DNA of 64,000 nucleotides, taken from the NCBI GenBank assembly GCA_002412545.1, contig DHVG01000026.1, forward strand, positions 100,013 to 164,012, given 5' to 3'. Position 1 is the first letter of the stretch. Every line of letters starts with the position of its first letter. Under the pieces are notes generated by a model. That model had not been told where the DNA came from. It searched no databases and was given only the letters and a program-made list of their open reading frames with translations. This stretch comes from Elusimicrobia bacterium UBA5214. GTDB lineage: Bacteria; Elusimicrobiota; UBA5214. Made by a program: the position numbers and the translations under genes. Shown here piece after piece: positions 26,104 to 33,845 of the stretch.

Positions 26104-26191
26104 TGATTACACCTCGTTTAGTCTGTTTAGTCCGTTGAGTCCGTCAAGTCCGTTAACTGTATTAACGGAAATAACGGTCTAAACTTTAGTT
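26104..26191. repeat. intergenic GTCCGTT palindrome
   Basis: TCGTTTAGTCTGTTTAGTCC and TTGAGTCCGTCAAGTCCG are answered by TATTAACGGAAATAACGG and TCTAAAC. Third copy of the 23782-23894 family, between acsE and the ferredoxin gene. Confidence 0.6.
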
Positions 26192-26380
26192 TTATTCCTC
26201 AATCATTGCAATACATTCTACCGGGCAAACTTCAGCACATTCACCTTTCCCATCACAAAGGTCAGGATGGGTAAGTTTTGCTTTATCGTCAACTAACTCT
26301 AATGCCTTATTCGGGCATTCATCAACACAAACACCACATCCAGTGCAAAGGTCTGCATCAATTTTCGGTCTTTTTGCCAT
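26192..26380 (-). CDS. 2[4Fe-4S] ferredoxin
   Basis: 62 residues. Cluster motif 1 is CTGCGVCVDECPNKALEL. Motif 2 has variant spacing, CDGKGECAEVCPVECIAMIE. An AGAGGAAGAG ribosome binding site precedes the start and directly follows the outer arm of XP5. Its position between acsD and acsE suggests it carries electrons to or from CO dehydrogenase or helps reactivate the corrinoid protein; which reaction is inference. Confidence 0.92.
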   Translation of the reverse strand: MAKRPKIDADLCTGCGVCVDECPNKALELVDDKAKLTHPDLCDGKGECAEVCPVECIAMIEE

Positions 26381-26390
26381 CTCTTCCTCT

Positions 26391-26538
26391 CCCGCACCTT
26401 TGGTAGATGCCTGTCGTTATATCTTTTGCATTTTGTAATTTCCTTAAGAATGAACTTACTCAGACTAATAACTGTGTAAGTAATCAGAACAAATTCCTAC
26501 CAGCGACAGGCAAAAGATATATCTACCAAAGGTGCGGG
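26391..26538. repeat. crossed-arm palindromic element XP5
   Basis: Best example of the family. Outer arms CCCGCACCTTTGGTAGAT (26391-26408) and 26521-26538 are perfectly complementary. B GCCTGTCG (26409-26416) pairs perfectly with 26504-26511, and C ATATCTTTTGC (26419-26429) with 26510-26520, in crossed order; C' touches A'. It lies between acsD and ferredoxin, its arm ending next to the ferredoxin ribosome binding site. Confidence 0.82.
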
Positions 26539-26563
26539 ACTTCCCTCCTTTCTCTTAAGAATT

Positions 26564-27520
26564 CTATGTTTTTATCATTAATTCACTTATTGCCTTCTTT
26601 ACATTAATCAACGATTGCGGATGGGCTAAAACTAAAATATCCGCACCGCTTTGTAAATATCCTACTGCACAAGTTGTTTCCCAAGCAATTGCTCGTTTAT
26701 TTAACACTCCCCACTGCGGTGCTTCGTTTTCATTCACTTTCGCTTCTTTATGTTTCCAAGTTTCCTGAGCAACAAGATTAATGATTGGTATCGCCATCAT
26801 TTTATCCCCTTGCAGTCCAGCAATCCTTGTCCGTTCCATAATTGAATAACAATATTCAAACCCGTAACCAAGCCCACCAGTTGTTGGATGAGCAATAATC
26901 CTCTCCGCTAAGAAACCTAAATCCGTAATCAAAATGTTTAACTGTTTTTCTAAATTTATATCTAACGGTGTTTCGGCAATAATTGAATGCCCACCGTAAG
27001 TTGCTGCTGCCACTACCGTTTTATAATTATCTTTCGCTGCCATCCCGAGAAGGCAATTTTCACCTTTGGCTACCTCGCTTACTTTAAGTAAAATTTCACC
27101 ATCTTTATCCGGTTGTCCGCATCCGAGAATAATTAAAGGTAATTTTACCGTTTCTAATATCTTTTTTACTTTTTCGGCACATTTTTCCGGTGATGTATCG
27201 TCCTTCTCCGGATGTGCCGAAGCGAGGCGGAAACAGAGCAAATCTGCACCCCATTCTTCCACTTTTTTCGCCCAAAGAAGAGGGTCATTAACTACCTCTT
27301 TCAAATCTTCAGAGATAAAACTCCATTCTTCCGGAGGAATATCCCAAACCTCTAAAGCAACTACTGGTGGATATGGAATTTCTCCTTCAAAATGGAGAAA
27401 AGGTAAAGTGGTCTCTCCACCAATATGTACTTTTTTGCTTCGTGTTCCACCTTCTTCTTTAGTTGCACCGATTACCATTTCGTTAATCTTACTTGTCCAT
27501 TTTTCTAATACTTTTTCCAT
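26564..27520 (-). CDS. acsD: corrinoid iron-sulfur protein, small subunit
   Basis: 318 residues, the AcsD/CdhD-type TIM-barrel subunit. Motifs: KVHIGGETTLPFLHFEGEIP, PPVVALEVWDIPPEEW, LLCFRLASAHPEKDDTSPEK, LPLIILGCGQPDKDGEILLK and IIAHPTTGGLGYGFEYCYSI. With AcsC it forms the heterodimer that carries the methyl-cobamide to acetyl-CoA synthase. The gene lies 82 bp from acsF and is separated from ferredoxin by XP5. Confidence 0.95.
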   Translation of the reverse strand: MEKVLEKWTSKINEMVIGATKEEGGTRSKKVHIGGETTLPFLHFEGEIPYPPVVALEVWDIPPEEWSFISEDLKEVVNDPLLWAKKVEEWGADLLCFRLASAHPEKDDTSPEKCAEKVKKILETVKLPLIILGCGQPDKDGEILLKVSEVAKGENCLLGMAAKDNYKTVVAAATYGGHSIIAETPLDINLEKQLNILITDLGFLAERIIAHPTTGGLGYGFEYCYSIMERTRIAGLQGDKMMAIPIINLVAQETWKHKEAKVNENEAPQWGVLNKRAIAWETTCAVGYLQSGADILVLAHPQSLINVKKAISELMIKT

Positions 27521-27602
27521 AGACGCAGATTACCGCGGAGAAAATCAAGCGCTAATTGCCGCGGATAAAGAAATCAAATTTTCTTCCTCCTTTCCCAAAA
27601 TG

Positions 27603-28361
27603 TTAATTCCCGATGATTATCTTTTTCGTTATCTCGGCTACCACCTGAGTGGCTGGGCTACCCGCCGATAAATTAAATATACTTTTACCCTTTTCTGCAA
27701 ATTGACGAATTTCTTCATCCTTGGGAAGAAAAAAAGAAAAAGATAAATCGTTTTTCTTCATCTCTTCAATTAGAAAATCTTGCCTTACTCCTTTTAGAGT
27801 AAAATTAAGTATAAAAAAAAATTTGTCAATTTTCAACTTCAACTGTTTTGCGGTCTGATAAATTTTCACTGCCGAACGGATACTAACTACAGTTGGTTCA
27901 CTTAAGATAAAAAGATAATCCAGATTATCCGTCGTCCGCCGGGACAAATGTTCCATTCCTGCCTCGTTATCCATTACTACCGCATAATAGTTCTTGCTTA
28001 GACGACTTAAATAATTTCTTAAAAGTTCATTGACAAAACAATAGCAACCCTGTCCTTCCGGATGACCCATTACTAATAAATCCAAATTTTTACTTTCTAT
28101 TTTAATCTGTTCCAGTGAGTAATCCAAATACTCGGGTTTAGACATTCCCGGCGGAATTTTCTCATCCCGCATTTGTTCCCGAATATCGGCAACAGTTTCT
28201 TTATATTCTAACCCTAAAAGTTCATTTAAGTTTGAATTCGGGTCAGCATCAACCGCTAAAATTGGTACCTTTTTCTCTTTAATTAAATGGTAAATCAACA
28301 AAGCGACAAAAGTACTTTTTCCCGTGCCACCTTTACCCGCAACCGCGATTCTAATTGTCAT
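27603..28361 (-). CDS. acsF: AcsF/CooC-type nickel-insertion ATPase
   Basis: 252 residues, MinD/SIMIBI fold. Deviant Walker A is VAGKGGTGKSTFVALLIYHL, Asp switch ILAVDADPNSNLNELLG, and the CxC metal-binding pair is GQGCYCFVNELLR, the CooC-family signature. Walker B-like VVMDNEAGMEHLSRRTTDNL fits. Family members load Ni into CO dehydrogenase or acetyl-CoA synthase. Next to acsV and acsD, it is more likely the ACS-directed AcsF; a second paralogue is at 49455. It overlaps acsV by 4 bp. Confidence 0.88.
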   Translation of the reverse strand: MTIRIAVAGKGGTGKSTFVALLIYHLIKEKKVPILAVDADPNSNLNELLGLEYKETVADIREQMRDEKIPPGMSKPEYLDYSLEQIKIESKNLDLLVMGHPEGQGCYCFVNELLRNYLSRLSKNYYAVVMDNEAGMEHLSRRTTDNLDYLFILSEPTVVSIRSAVKIYQTAKQLKLKIDKFFFILNFTLKGVRQDFLIEEMKKNDLSFSFFLPKDEEIRQFAEKGKSIFNLSAGSPATQVVAEITKKIIIGN

Positions 28362-30361
28362 ATGTTTAGTAATTTTTTCACACTTGGGAACAAATCAATA
28401 TTCGTATGGGGTAAAAATAATGTTGCTGAATATTCATTCATAAATTTCGGATTAACCGAAAGTTCTAAATAAGTAGTTTTTTTCGCAATCTCTCTAACTT
28501 TATTTCTTGCTTCTCCATAAAGGAGACAAAGTTTCGCTCCGCTAATTGCCGAATTACCAAGAAAAACAAATTTTTCTCTGGCTAAGCCCCGCACCTTTGT
28601 CTGAGAAAACTCTGGTAATTTTTGTTCACTCATTTCGTAAGTGGCATTATTATCCTGAACAAAGGTGCGGGGTAAATCCGGTAGAAGACCAATAATTATT
28701 GCTTTCTCAATATCCAGATAAGTGCCGAACATACCGGCAAGATATATTTTTTTTAAATCACTAAACTGGTAACCCATCTCTTCAAGCAGTACCGAAGCAC
28801 CAAGATAAATCGCTCCTTTTGAACGAATCAAAGTAGAGATATCGGCTTCGCTAAGCACAATATCTTTTTTGTTTACTGTTTCTTTTCCCGGGACAAGGAG
28901 AAATTCCTTTCCCTCCTCGCTCTCCCTAATTAGCGACGAACTCTCAAGAATAAATTTTCCTTTCCGGTCAAGAAAACCGTCTTTAAATAATTCAGCAACT
29001 GCATCAACTAAACCTGAACCACAAATCCCGGCCGGCGGTTTATTACCGATTGTTGTGTATTTAACTTTTTTACCATCCGCAGAAATTTGGATATTTTCTA
29101 CTGCTCCCTCCATTGCTCGGATACCCGATTTTATCCCCACTCCTTCAAATGCCGGTCCCGCCGAGCAGGCCGCTGAAATGAGAAAATCTTTATTTCCGAG
29201 AACCATCTCGCCGTTTGTCCCTAAATCAATTAGTAACGAAATCTCTCCTTTCTCATCCATTCCGCTGGCTAAAATACCCGCAGTTACATCACCACCAATA
29301 TACGAACTTACATTCGGACAAAAAGATACAATCCCTTCCGAATGAATATTTATCCCAATTTCTTTCCCTTTTAGGTCCGGTAAAAAATTTGCCGTCGGCA
29401 AATACGGCTCCTTACGAATATATCCCGGTGGGAGAGATAAAAATAAATGGTTCATCGTCGTATTCCCGGCAACCTCCAGAGCAAGAATATCTTTATTCTC
29501 AATCCCTTTTTCCTTTACCAATTCACTAATTAACCAATTCACTGTTTCTCTCACTACCCGGTTAAGTTTTTCTAATCCTCCGGTTTCATTTTCTGCATAA
29601 ATAATCCTAGAGATTACATCATCACCAAAGGACATCTGTTGATTGTAAGTCGCCTTTGCTCCTAAAACTTCGTTCTTATTCAGGTCAATCAAAGAAAGAG
29701 CAACTGTCGTCGTCCCAATATCTAAAGCCAGCCCATAAGAACCGGCAGTCATATCTCCTGGTTCATAATCAATTATTTCTCCGTTATCCGCAAGAGTTAA
29801 AGTCAATTTCCATTGATTCTCTCTTAAGAATTGAGCTAACTTCTGTAATTTAGGGAGAGTAATTTTTATCCCTGGGTCCCGTAGATGTAAATCTTTACGG
29901 GATTTCAGTTCCCGCACTAACCGTTCAAAATCACTCAAATGGTCAGTCAAGGTCGGTGCAGGTAGTTCCAAGTATATTTTTTTAGCTAACGGTGAGAATT
30001 CCCATTTGAGGTAATTACCTCTCCAGATTAGTTCTTCGGCAGTATAGACACCATCCTTAATCAGTGTCCATTTTTTTAAACCGCTTCCCGGTGGGATAAG
30101 AATTTCTAAATCACTTTCCGGGTAGGTCTGACAGGCAAGCAGATAACCCTCTTTTTTTTCTTTCTCACTGATAAAACGCGAGGGCTGGGTGCGATATTTT
30201 CCCTGACGGACAATTACCTTACAGCGTCCACAATTACCTTCACCGGCACAACCGCTGGTAATATAAATCCCAGCATCAGTCGCTATCTGATAAAGGTTAG
30301 TCTTACCGTCAGTAATAATTTCTTTCTTTTCTGGAGAAAAAAAAATTTTATACTTCACCAT
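28358..30361 (-). CDS. acsV: reductive activator of corrinoid protein (RACo/AcsV, ASKHA)
   Basis: About 667 residues from Met at 30361, where the ferredoxin-like domain starts (VKYKIFFSPEKKEIITDG); an upstream frame continues to 30439 through a palindrome and is not preferred. [2Fe-2S] ligands: TSGCAGEGNCGRCKVIVRQG and LLACQT. The C-terminal ASKHA ATPase part has GLALDIGTTTVALSLIDL, LEVAGNTTMNHLFLSLPPGY, LLIDLGTNGEMVLGNKDFLI and KIYLAGMFGTYLDIEKAIII. It reduces inactive Co(II) corrinoid protein at the cost of ATP. About 30 residues between GLLPDLP and REKFVFLGNSA are encoded by repeat XP6 and look inserted in frame. Confidence 0.92.
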   Translation of the reverse strand: MVKYKIFFSPEKKEIITDGKTNLYQIATDAGIYITSGCAGEGNCGRCKVIVRQGKYRTQPSRFISEKEKKEGYLLACQTYPESDLEILIPPGSGLKKWTLIKDGVYTAEELIWRGNYLKWEFSPLAKKIYLELPAPTLTDHLSDFERLVRELKSRKDLHLRDPGIKITLPKLQKLAQFLRENQWKLTLTLADNGEIIDYEPGDMTAGSYGLALDIGTTTVALSLIDLNKNEVLGAKATYNQQMSFGDDVISRIIYAENETGGLEKLNRVVRETVNWLISELVKEKGIENKDILALEVAGNTTMNHLFLSLPPGYIRKEPYLPTANFLPDLKGKEIGINIHSEGIVSFCPNVSSYIGGDVTAGILASGMDEKGEISLLIDLGTNGEMVLGNKDFLISAACSAGPAFEGVGIKSGIRAMEGAVENIQISADGKKVKYTTIGNKPPAGICGSGLVDAVAELFKDGFLDRKGKFILESSSLIRESEEGKEFLLVPGKETVNKKDIVLSEADISTLIRSKGAIYLGASVLLEEMGYQFSDLKKIYLAGMFGTYLDIEKAIIIGLLPDLPRTFVQDNNATYEMSEQKLPEFSQTKVRGLAREKFVFLGNSAISGAKLCLLYGEARNKVREIAKKTTYLELSVNPKFMNEYSATLFLPHTNIDLFPSVKKLLNI
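28587..28672. repeat. palindromic element XP6 inside acsV
   Basis: Outer arms CCCCGCACCTTTGT (28587-28600) and ACAAAGGTGCGGGG (28659-28672) are perfectly complementary and match the XP1/XP5 arms. Weak crossed inner pairs: TGAG 28602-28605 with CTCA 28629-28632, and GGTAAT 28614-28619 with ATTATCC 28649-28655 (one bulge). The 86 bp plus flanks keep the acsV frame open. Confidence 0.78.
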
Positions 30362-30394
30362 TTTAGACTTAATCTGTGCAATCTTCTCTCTAAC

Positions 30395-30420
30395 CCCGAT
30401 GTTACATCGGGGGATTGTTA
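30395..30420. repeat. CCCGATGTTACATCGGG palindrome
   Basis: ACCCCGATGTTACATCGGGG just upstream of acsV is a near-perfect 20-bp palindrome. A second copy, CCCGATGTAACATCGGG, is at about 42602-42618, and degraded ones are at 49358-49376 and 63960-63981. It lies in the acsV leader, so it could act in RNA as a hairpin. Confidence 0.6.
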
Positions 30421-30466
30421 GGTTTTTTAACAATCTCAAAAATATTACTAAAACTTATAAAAAAAA

Positions 30467-31312
30467 TCAAATACGAATTCTCCCGATTGGTTTCAAACCG
30501 TAAACTTTTATGCTCAGAACTGAACCAGCAACTTCTTTTATTGTTTCCAACGATATTTTTAAATTCTCAATAATCGTTTTTGTCGTTGGGTCATTGACCA
30601 TACATTCAATCGGGAAAGAGGTTTCTTCAACTATTTTAACTTCCCGGAATCCTGCGGTTTTAATCGTCTTTATGTATTCATCCCTCTTTATCGCTCCGGA
30701 AAGACAACCCACATATGCTTCAACCGAATCTTTGACCGAATCGGGAAGTTCCTTCAATAAAACTATATCAGAAATCATCAACCTGCCACCCGGCTTGAGC
30801 ACCCTGAACGCTTCCCGGAAAACTTTTTCTTTATCTGGAGAAAGATTAATCACGCAATTGGAAATGACCACATCAACGAAATTATCCGCAACCGGTAAAT
30901 TTTCAATCTCACCTAACCGGAATTCCACATTTTGGTAGTTGCCCTTTTGAGCATTTCTTTTTGCTTTTGCAATCATCTCCGGGGTCATATCTATGCCAAT
31001 CACTTTCCCTTTCTTCCCAACTTTGTTCGCGGCAAGAAAACAATCAAGTCCCGCACCTGCACCAAGGTCAAGCACGGTTTCACCTTTTTTCAAAGAAGCA
31101 AGTGCGATGGGATTCCCGCAACCGAGACCTAAATTCGCTCCTTCCGGAACCGCCTTAAGTTCTCCTTTTCTGTAACCTATCCTCTCACTAATATCCTCGG
31201 CTAAATTAGTACTCCCACAACACGAATGTGCCGGAACACAACAGGAACTGCCCTGCTTAGCAATTTTAGCATAACCTTCACGGACAATTTTTTTTATTTT
31301 TTCTTTTTTCAT
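30467..31312 (-). CDS. arsM: ArsM-type arsenite methyltransferase
   Basis: 281 residues. The SAM site is ETVLDLGAGAGLDCFLAANK with IGIDMTPEMIAKAKRNAQ, and FVDVVISNCVINLSPDKEKV holds a conserved Cys. The N-terminal SSCCVPAHSCCG and EAYVGCLSGAIKRDEYI supply the other As(III)-binding Cys of ArsM. GAAGGAAA lies before the ATG. The family methylates arsenite for detoxification; no other ars genes are nearby. The protein could act on another thiophilic substrate. Its placement directly before acsV may be incidental. Confidence 0.9.
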   Translation of the reverse strand: MKKEKIKKIVREGYAKIAKQGSSCCVPAHSCCGSTNLAEDISERIGYRKGELKAVPEGANLGLGCGNPIALASLKKGETVLDLGAGAGLDCFLAANKVGKKGKVIGIDMTPEMIAKAKRNAQKGNYQNVEFRLGEIENLPVADNFVDVVISNCVINLSPDKEKVFREAFRVLKPGGRLMISDIVLLKELPDSVKDSVEAYVGCLSGAIKRDEYIKTIKTAGFREVKIVEETSFPIECMVNDPTTKTIIENLKISLETIKEVAGSVLSIKVYGLKPIGRIRI

Positions 31313-31367
31313 TTTCCTTCACCTCTAATATTTTTAGATTTTGTTAAGTTACTCTTGAACCTCACTT

Positions 31368-32768
31368 CTATCTATCTTCGTTTTCTATTTTTTCCGTGGG
31401 CTGAGATTTCATCGGAATCTGTTCTATCGGTTGAATTTCCGGAAGTTCTTTATCACCAGCAGCTCCTAATTCCTTGAATTTTCTGACACTAACCATAACC
31501 CGGCGTTCCAAAGACATCACCATCTTATTGAAAGCGACAACCGCTTGAGAAAGATTACTGCCGATTTTATTAATATGTTCCAAGAACGGTTGAAACCGGT
31601 CATATATCTCTTTTCCTAAGTTCGCGATTTCCCGGGCACTCTTGGCAATTTGCTCCTGACGCCATCCGTAAGCGATCGCTCTGAGTAAAGCGATTAAAGT
31701 AGTCGGCGTCGCAATTATCACTTTGGATTCCATCCCATCTTCAATCAAAGTATGGTCATTTTCCAGTGCCGCACTGAGAAACGAATCCCCGGGCATAAAC
31801 ATTACCACGAATTCCGGCGCCCGGATGAACTGATTCCAATAGTTCTTTTCGGAAAGCGATTTCATATGCTTTCTCACCTGCTGGGCATGCTTGGTGATAA
31901 ACTCTTTCTTTTCCTCGTCAGTTTCGGCAGCCACTGCGTCCAAGTATGCGGTCAAGGAAACTTTGCTATCAACTACAATTTCCCGCTCGGCAGGCAGATG
32001 AATAATCAAGTCCGGCCGGATTCTGCCTTCCTCAGTATCCACCGAAACCTGTTCGGTATAATCGCAATGCTCGGACATCCCAGAAAGTTCAACCACCCTT
32101 TTCAGGGTAATTTCTCCCCAGCGTCCCCTAACCTCCGGCCTTTTTAAAGCGGTGACCAGACTCCCGGTCTCTTTTTGCAGTTGTTGTTCGCTGGAAATAA
32201 GCGATTTGATTTGGCTCTCTAAATTTGCGTATGCGCTGATTCTTGCTTTCTCCAGTTCATTAATCTGGTTTTCATATCGCTTCAGAACATCTTCCAGAGG
32301 TTTTACCACATTTTTTATCGCTTCTTCTTTCTTACCCATTTCCCCTTTTGCTTCGCTTAATACTACGGCAAGACTCTCCTTAGCCAGTTCAAGAAATGCC
32401 CGGCTGTTACTTTTTAAGGACTCTCCGGAAAGCGCCTGAAAAGTAGTCGTTAATTTTTCCTGGGCTTGTTCTAATAGTTCCCTTTGTTCTTCGATATTTT
32501 TATTTGCTCCTTCTAACCGGGTTTCCGCGATTGTTTTAGCCCGCTGAACCGATTCAAGATTAGTTCTCAGCTCCTGCGTGTTTTTTTCTTTCTCCTCAAT
32601 CTGACGCCGTAATTCAAGAGAAATATTTTCCGCGCTATCGGTTTTGCCTCTTAGTTCGGCTAATAAGTCTTCATTTCTCCTATATCTAAAATAAGATAGT
32701 AACCAGCCAACCAGACAACCGCACAAGAATAACAATACGCCAACTAAAATCATGATAATTGTACTCAC
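31368..32768 (-). CDS. rmuC: DNA recombination protein RmuC
   Basis: The start is set at GTG 32768 because AGGAGG lies at 32777-32782, 8 nt upstream; an in-frame TTG at 32792 is less likely. 466 residues: N-terminal transmembrane helix (MILVGVLLFLCGCLVGWLLS), a long coiled coil (about 40-190), then the RmuC nuclease-like domain with RPEVRGRWGEITLKRVVELS, LIIHLPAEREIVVDSKVSLT, APEFVVMFMPGDSFLSAALE and KVIIATPTTLIALLRAIAYG. RmuC represses inversion at short inverted repeats in E. coli. It is the fuller of two RmuC-type genes in this window. Confidence 0.93.
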   Translation of the reverse strand: MSTIIMILVGVLLFLCGCLVGWLLSYFRYRRNEDLLAELRGKTDSAENISLELRRQIEEKEKNTQELRTNLESVQRAKTIAETRLEGANKNIEEQRELLEQAQEKLTTTFQALSGESLKSNSRAFLELAKESLAVVLSEAKGEMGKKEEAIKNVVKPLEDVLKRYENQINELEKARISAYANLESQIKSLISSEQQLQKETGSLVTALKRPEVRGRWGEITLKRVVELSGMSEHCDYTEQVSVDTEEGRIRPDLIIHLPAEREIVVDSKVSLTAYLDAVAAETDEEKKEFITKHAQQVRKHMKSLSEKNYWNQFIRAPEFVVMFMPGDSFLSAALENDHTLIEDGMESKVIIATPTTLIALLRAIAYGWRQEQIAKSAREIANLGKEIYDRFQPFLEHINKIGSNLSQAVVAFNKMVMSLERRVMVSVRKFKELGAAGDKELPEIQPIEQIPMKSQPTEKIENEDR

Positions 32769-32807
32769 GACTTCAACCTCCTGCTCTATCAAATAAATTT
32801 GAAAATT

Positions 32808-33230
32808 TTAAGTCTGAGACACTTTCACTTCATTTATTGGTGCCCGCAGTTTCTTCTTTTCGGACTGAATCTTTTTCCACCTTAGTATTTTTTCTTTAGC
32901 CCTTCTTGAACGCTGACGTTTCTGTCTGCGTATCTTCTCAATTAGTTGTTGTTCAGCACTTTTTTTACCCAAAAGTATTGATTCTATCTTATTCACCAGT
33001 ATTCTCCGGGCTAAAAACCGATTAATTGATTGTAATCTTTCTTCCTGACATTTTACTTCCATTCCACTGGGGATATGTCGCAAATATACACAGGTGGACG
33101 CTTTATTTACCTTCTGTCCACCTCTACCACTAGAACGGATAAATTTCTCTACAATATCTTTCTCCAAAATACCTAATTTCTGCATTCGTTGTTCCAAATC
33201 TTTTTGTTTTTCACGACTTATAAATGACAT
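32808..33230 (-). CDS. RF-1-domain peptide-chain release factor-like protein
   Basis: 140 residues, the catalytic release-factor domain only. The GGQ motif is in IRSSGRGGQKVNKASTCVYL, followed by the basic C-terminal tail (EKIRRQKRQRSRRAKEKIL). It lacks the codon-recognition domain of RF1/RF2, as in ArfB/YaeJ-type rescue hydrolases and the related peptide-chain release factor family. It should hydrolyse peptidyl-tRNA on stalled ribosomes. The gene stands alone between rmuC and a small regulator. Confidence 0.88.
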   Translation of the reverse strand: MSFISREKQKDLEQRMQKLGILEKDIVEKFIRSSGRGGQKVNKASTCVYLRHIPSGMEVKCQEERLQSINRFLARRILVNKIESILLGKKSAEQQLIEKIRRQKRQRSRRAKEKILRWKKIQSEKKKLRAPINEVKVSQT

Positions 33231-33316
33231 ATTTTTTTACCTGCTATTCTTTAATAATGTCTAACTCTTCTCCACCCGAGAGAACCTGCCGAAAAAATCA
33301 GAAAAGTCAACTTTTT

Positions 33317-33589
33317 TTATTTTGCCTCCGCACCCTCGGTTTTCAAAATAATCTTTCTTAGTTCTTTAAATAAGGGGTAACTCTTATTCAACGAGTAGAA
33401 TTTTGCTTTACCTCTCCAAAAAGAATTATAAAGACCTTCATCTTCCATTTTCCTCAGTTCTCTTGAAAGATTACCTACATCTTCAGTGATAAACTTAGCT
33501 AACTCTCGGACATAGTAAGTTTCACCCGGGTGAGTAAAAGAATAGGTTAATAATTTCCTTCTCAATTTTGTTTTAAGTAAAACAGACAT
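33317..33589 (-). CDS. small winged-helix transcriptional regulator
   Basis: 90 residues, a lone winged helix-turn-helix: LRRKLLTYSFTHPGETYYVR with ELAKFITEDVGNLSRELRKM as recognition region and EDEGLYNSFWRGKAKFYSLN as the wing. Proteins of this kind often precede a nucleotidyltransferase gene; here no partner is visible. A tandem 19-bp repeat lies directly upstream (33607-33646) and is the likely autoregulatory operator. Confidence 0.8.
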   Translation of the reverse strand: MSVLLKTKLRRKLLTYSFTHPGETYYVRELAKFITEDVGNLSRELRKMEDEGLYNSFWRGKAKFYSLNKSYPLFKELRKIILKTEGAEAK

Positions 33590-33606
33590 ATATTAGAGAA
33601 TCCCTC

Positions 33607-33646
33607 TGTTGTAATATTTACATCATTTGTTGTAAATTTTACATCA
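33607..33646. promoter_or_regulatory. tandem operator candidate upstream of the winged-helix gene
   Basis: Two near-identical 19-mers, TGTTGTAATATTTACATCA (33607-33625) and TGTTGTAAATTTTACATCA (33628-33646), lie 21 bp apart, two helical turns. Each contains the inverted repeat TGTAA-n-TTACA. They are 18 bp from the ATG at 33589, the position expected for a self-regulated gene. Confidence 0.6.
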
Positions 33647-33845
33647 GAAATTGGACATTGGACTAAGTTAAAGAGTATCTGAAAAAGAATTCCTTTTTTT
33701 GACTGGAAAAAATGGAGCTCTCCGTCCCTTGTGGCTGGTCACCTGCGCTTCCATAGCTTCAGCGACGGAGCGGCATTCGGCGAAGGAGAATAATTAAGTT
33801 CTCTGTCCCCGGATTTCCCACTAATTAGAAACCGTCCCCAATCCC
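33647..33845. other. gap between regulator and CRISPR array, with a palindrome
   Basis: No gene seen. At about 33745-33790 lies GCGCTTCCATAGCTTCAGCG then ACGGAGCGGCATTCGGCG, related to the palindrome inserted in the CRISPR repeats and in acsC. On the minus strand this is the distal side of the array. A degenerate TCCCCAATCCCC at 33836-33847 resembles a repeat remnant. Confidence 0.5.

Noticed and set aside
26391..26538. Riboswitch (for example cobalamin) in front of the ferredoxin/acsE genes
   Set aside because: No B12 box or other known aptamer consensus is present, and the same element type occurs before unrelated genes.
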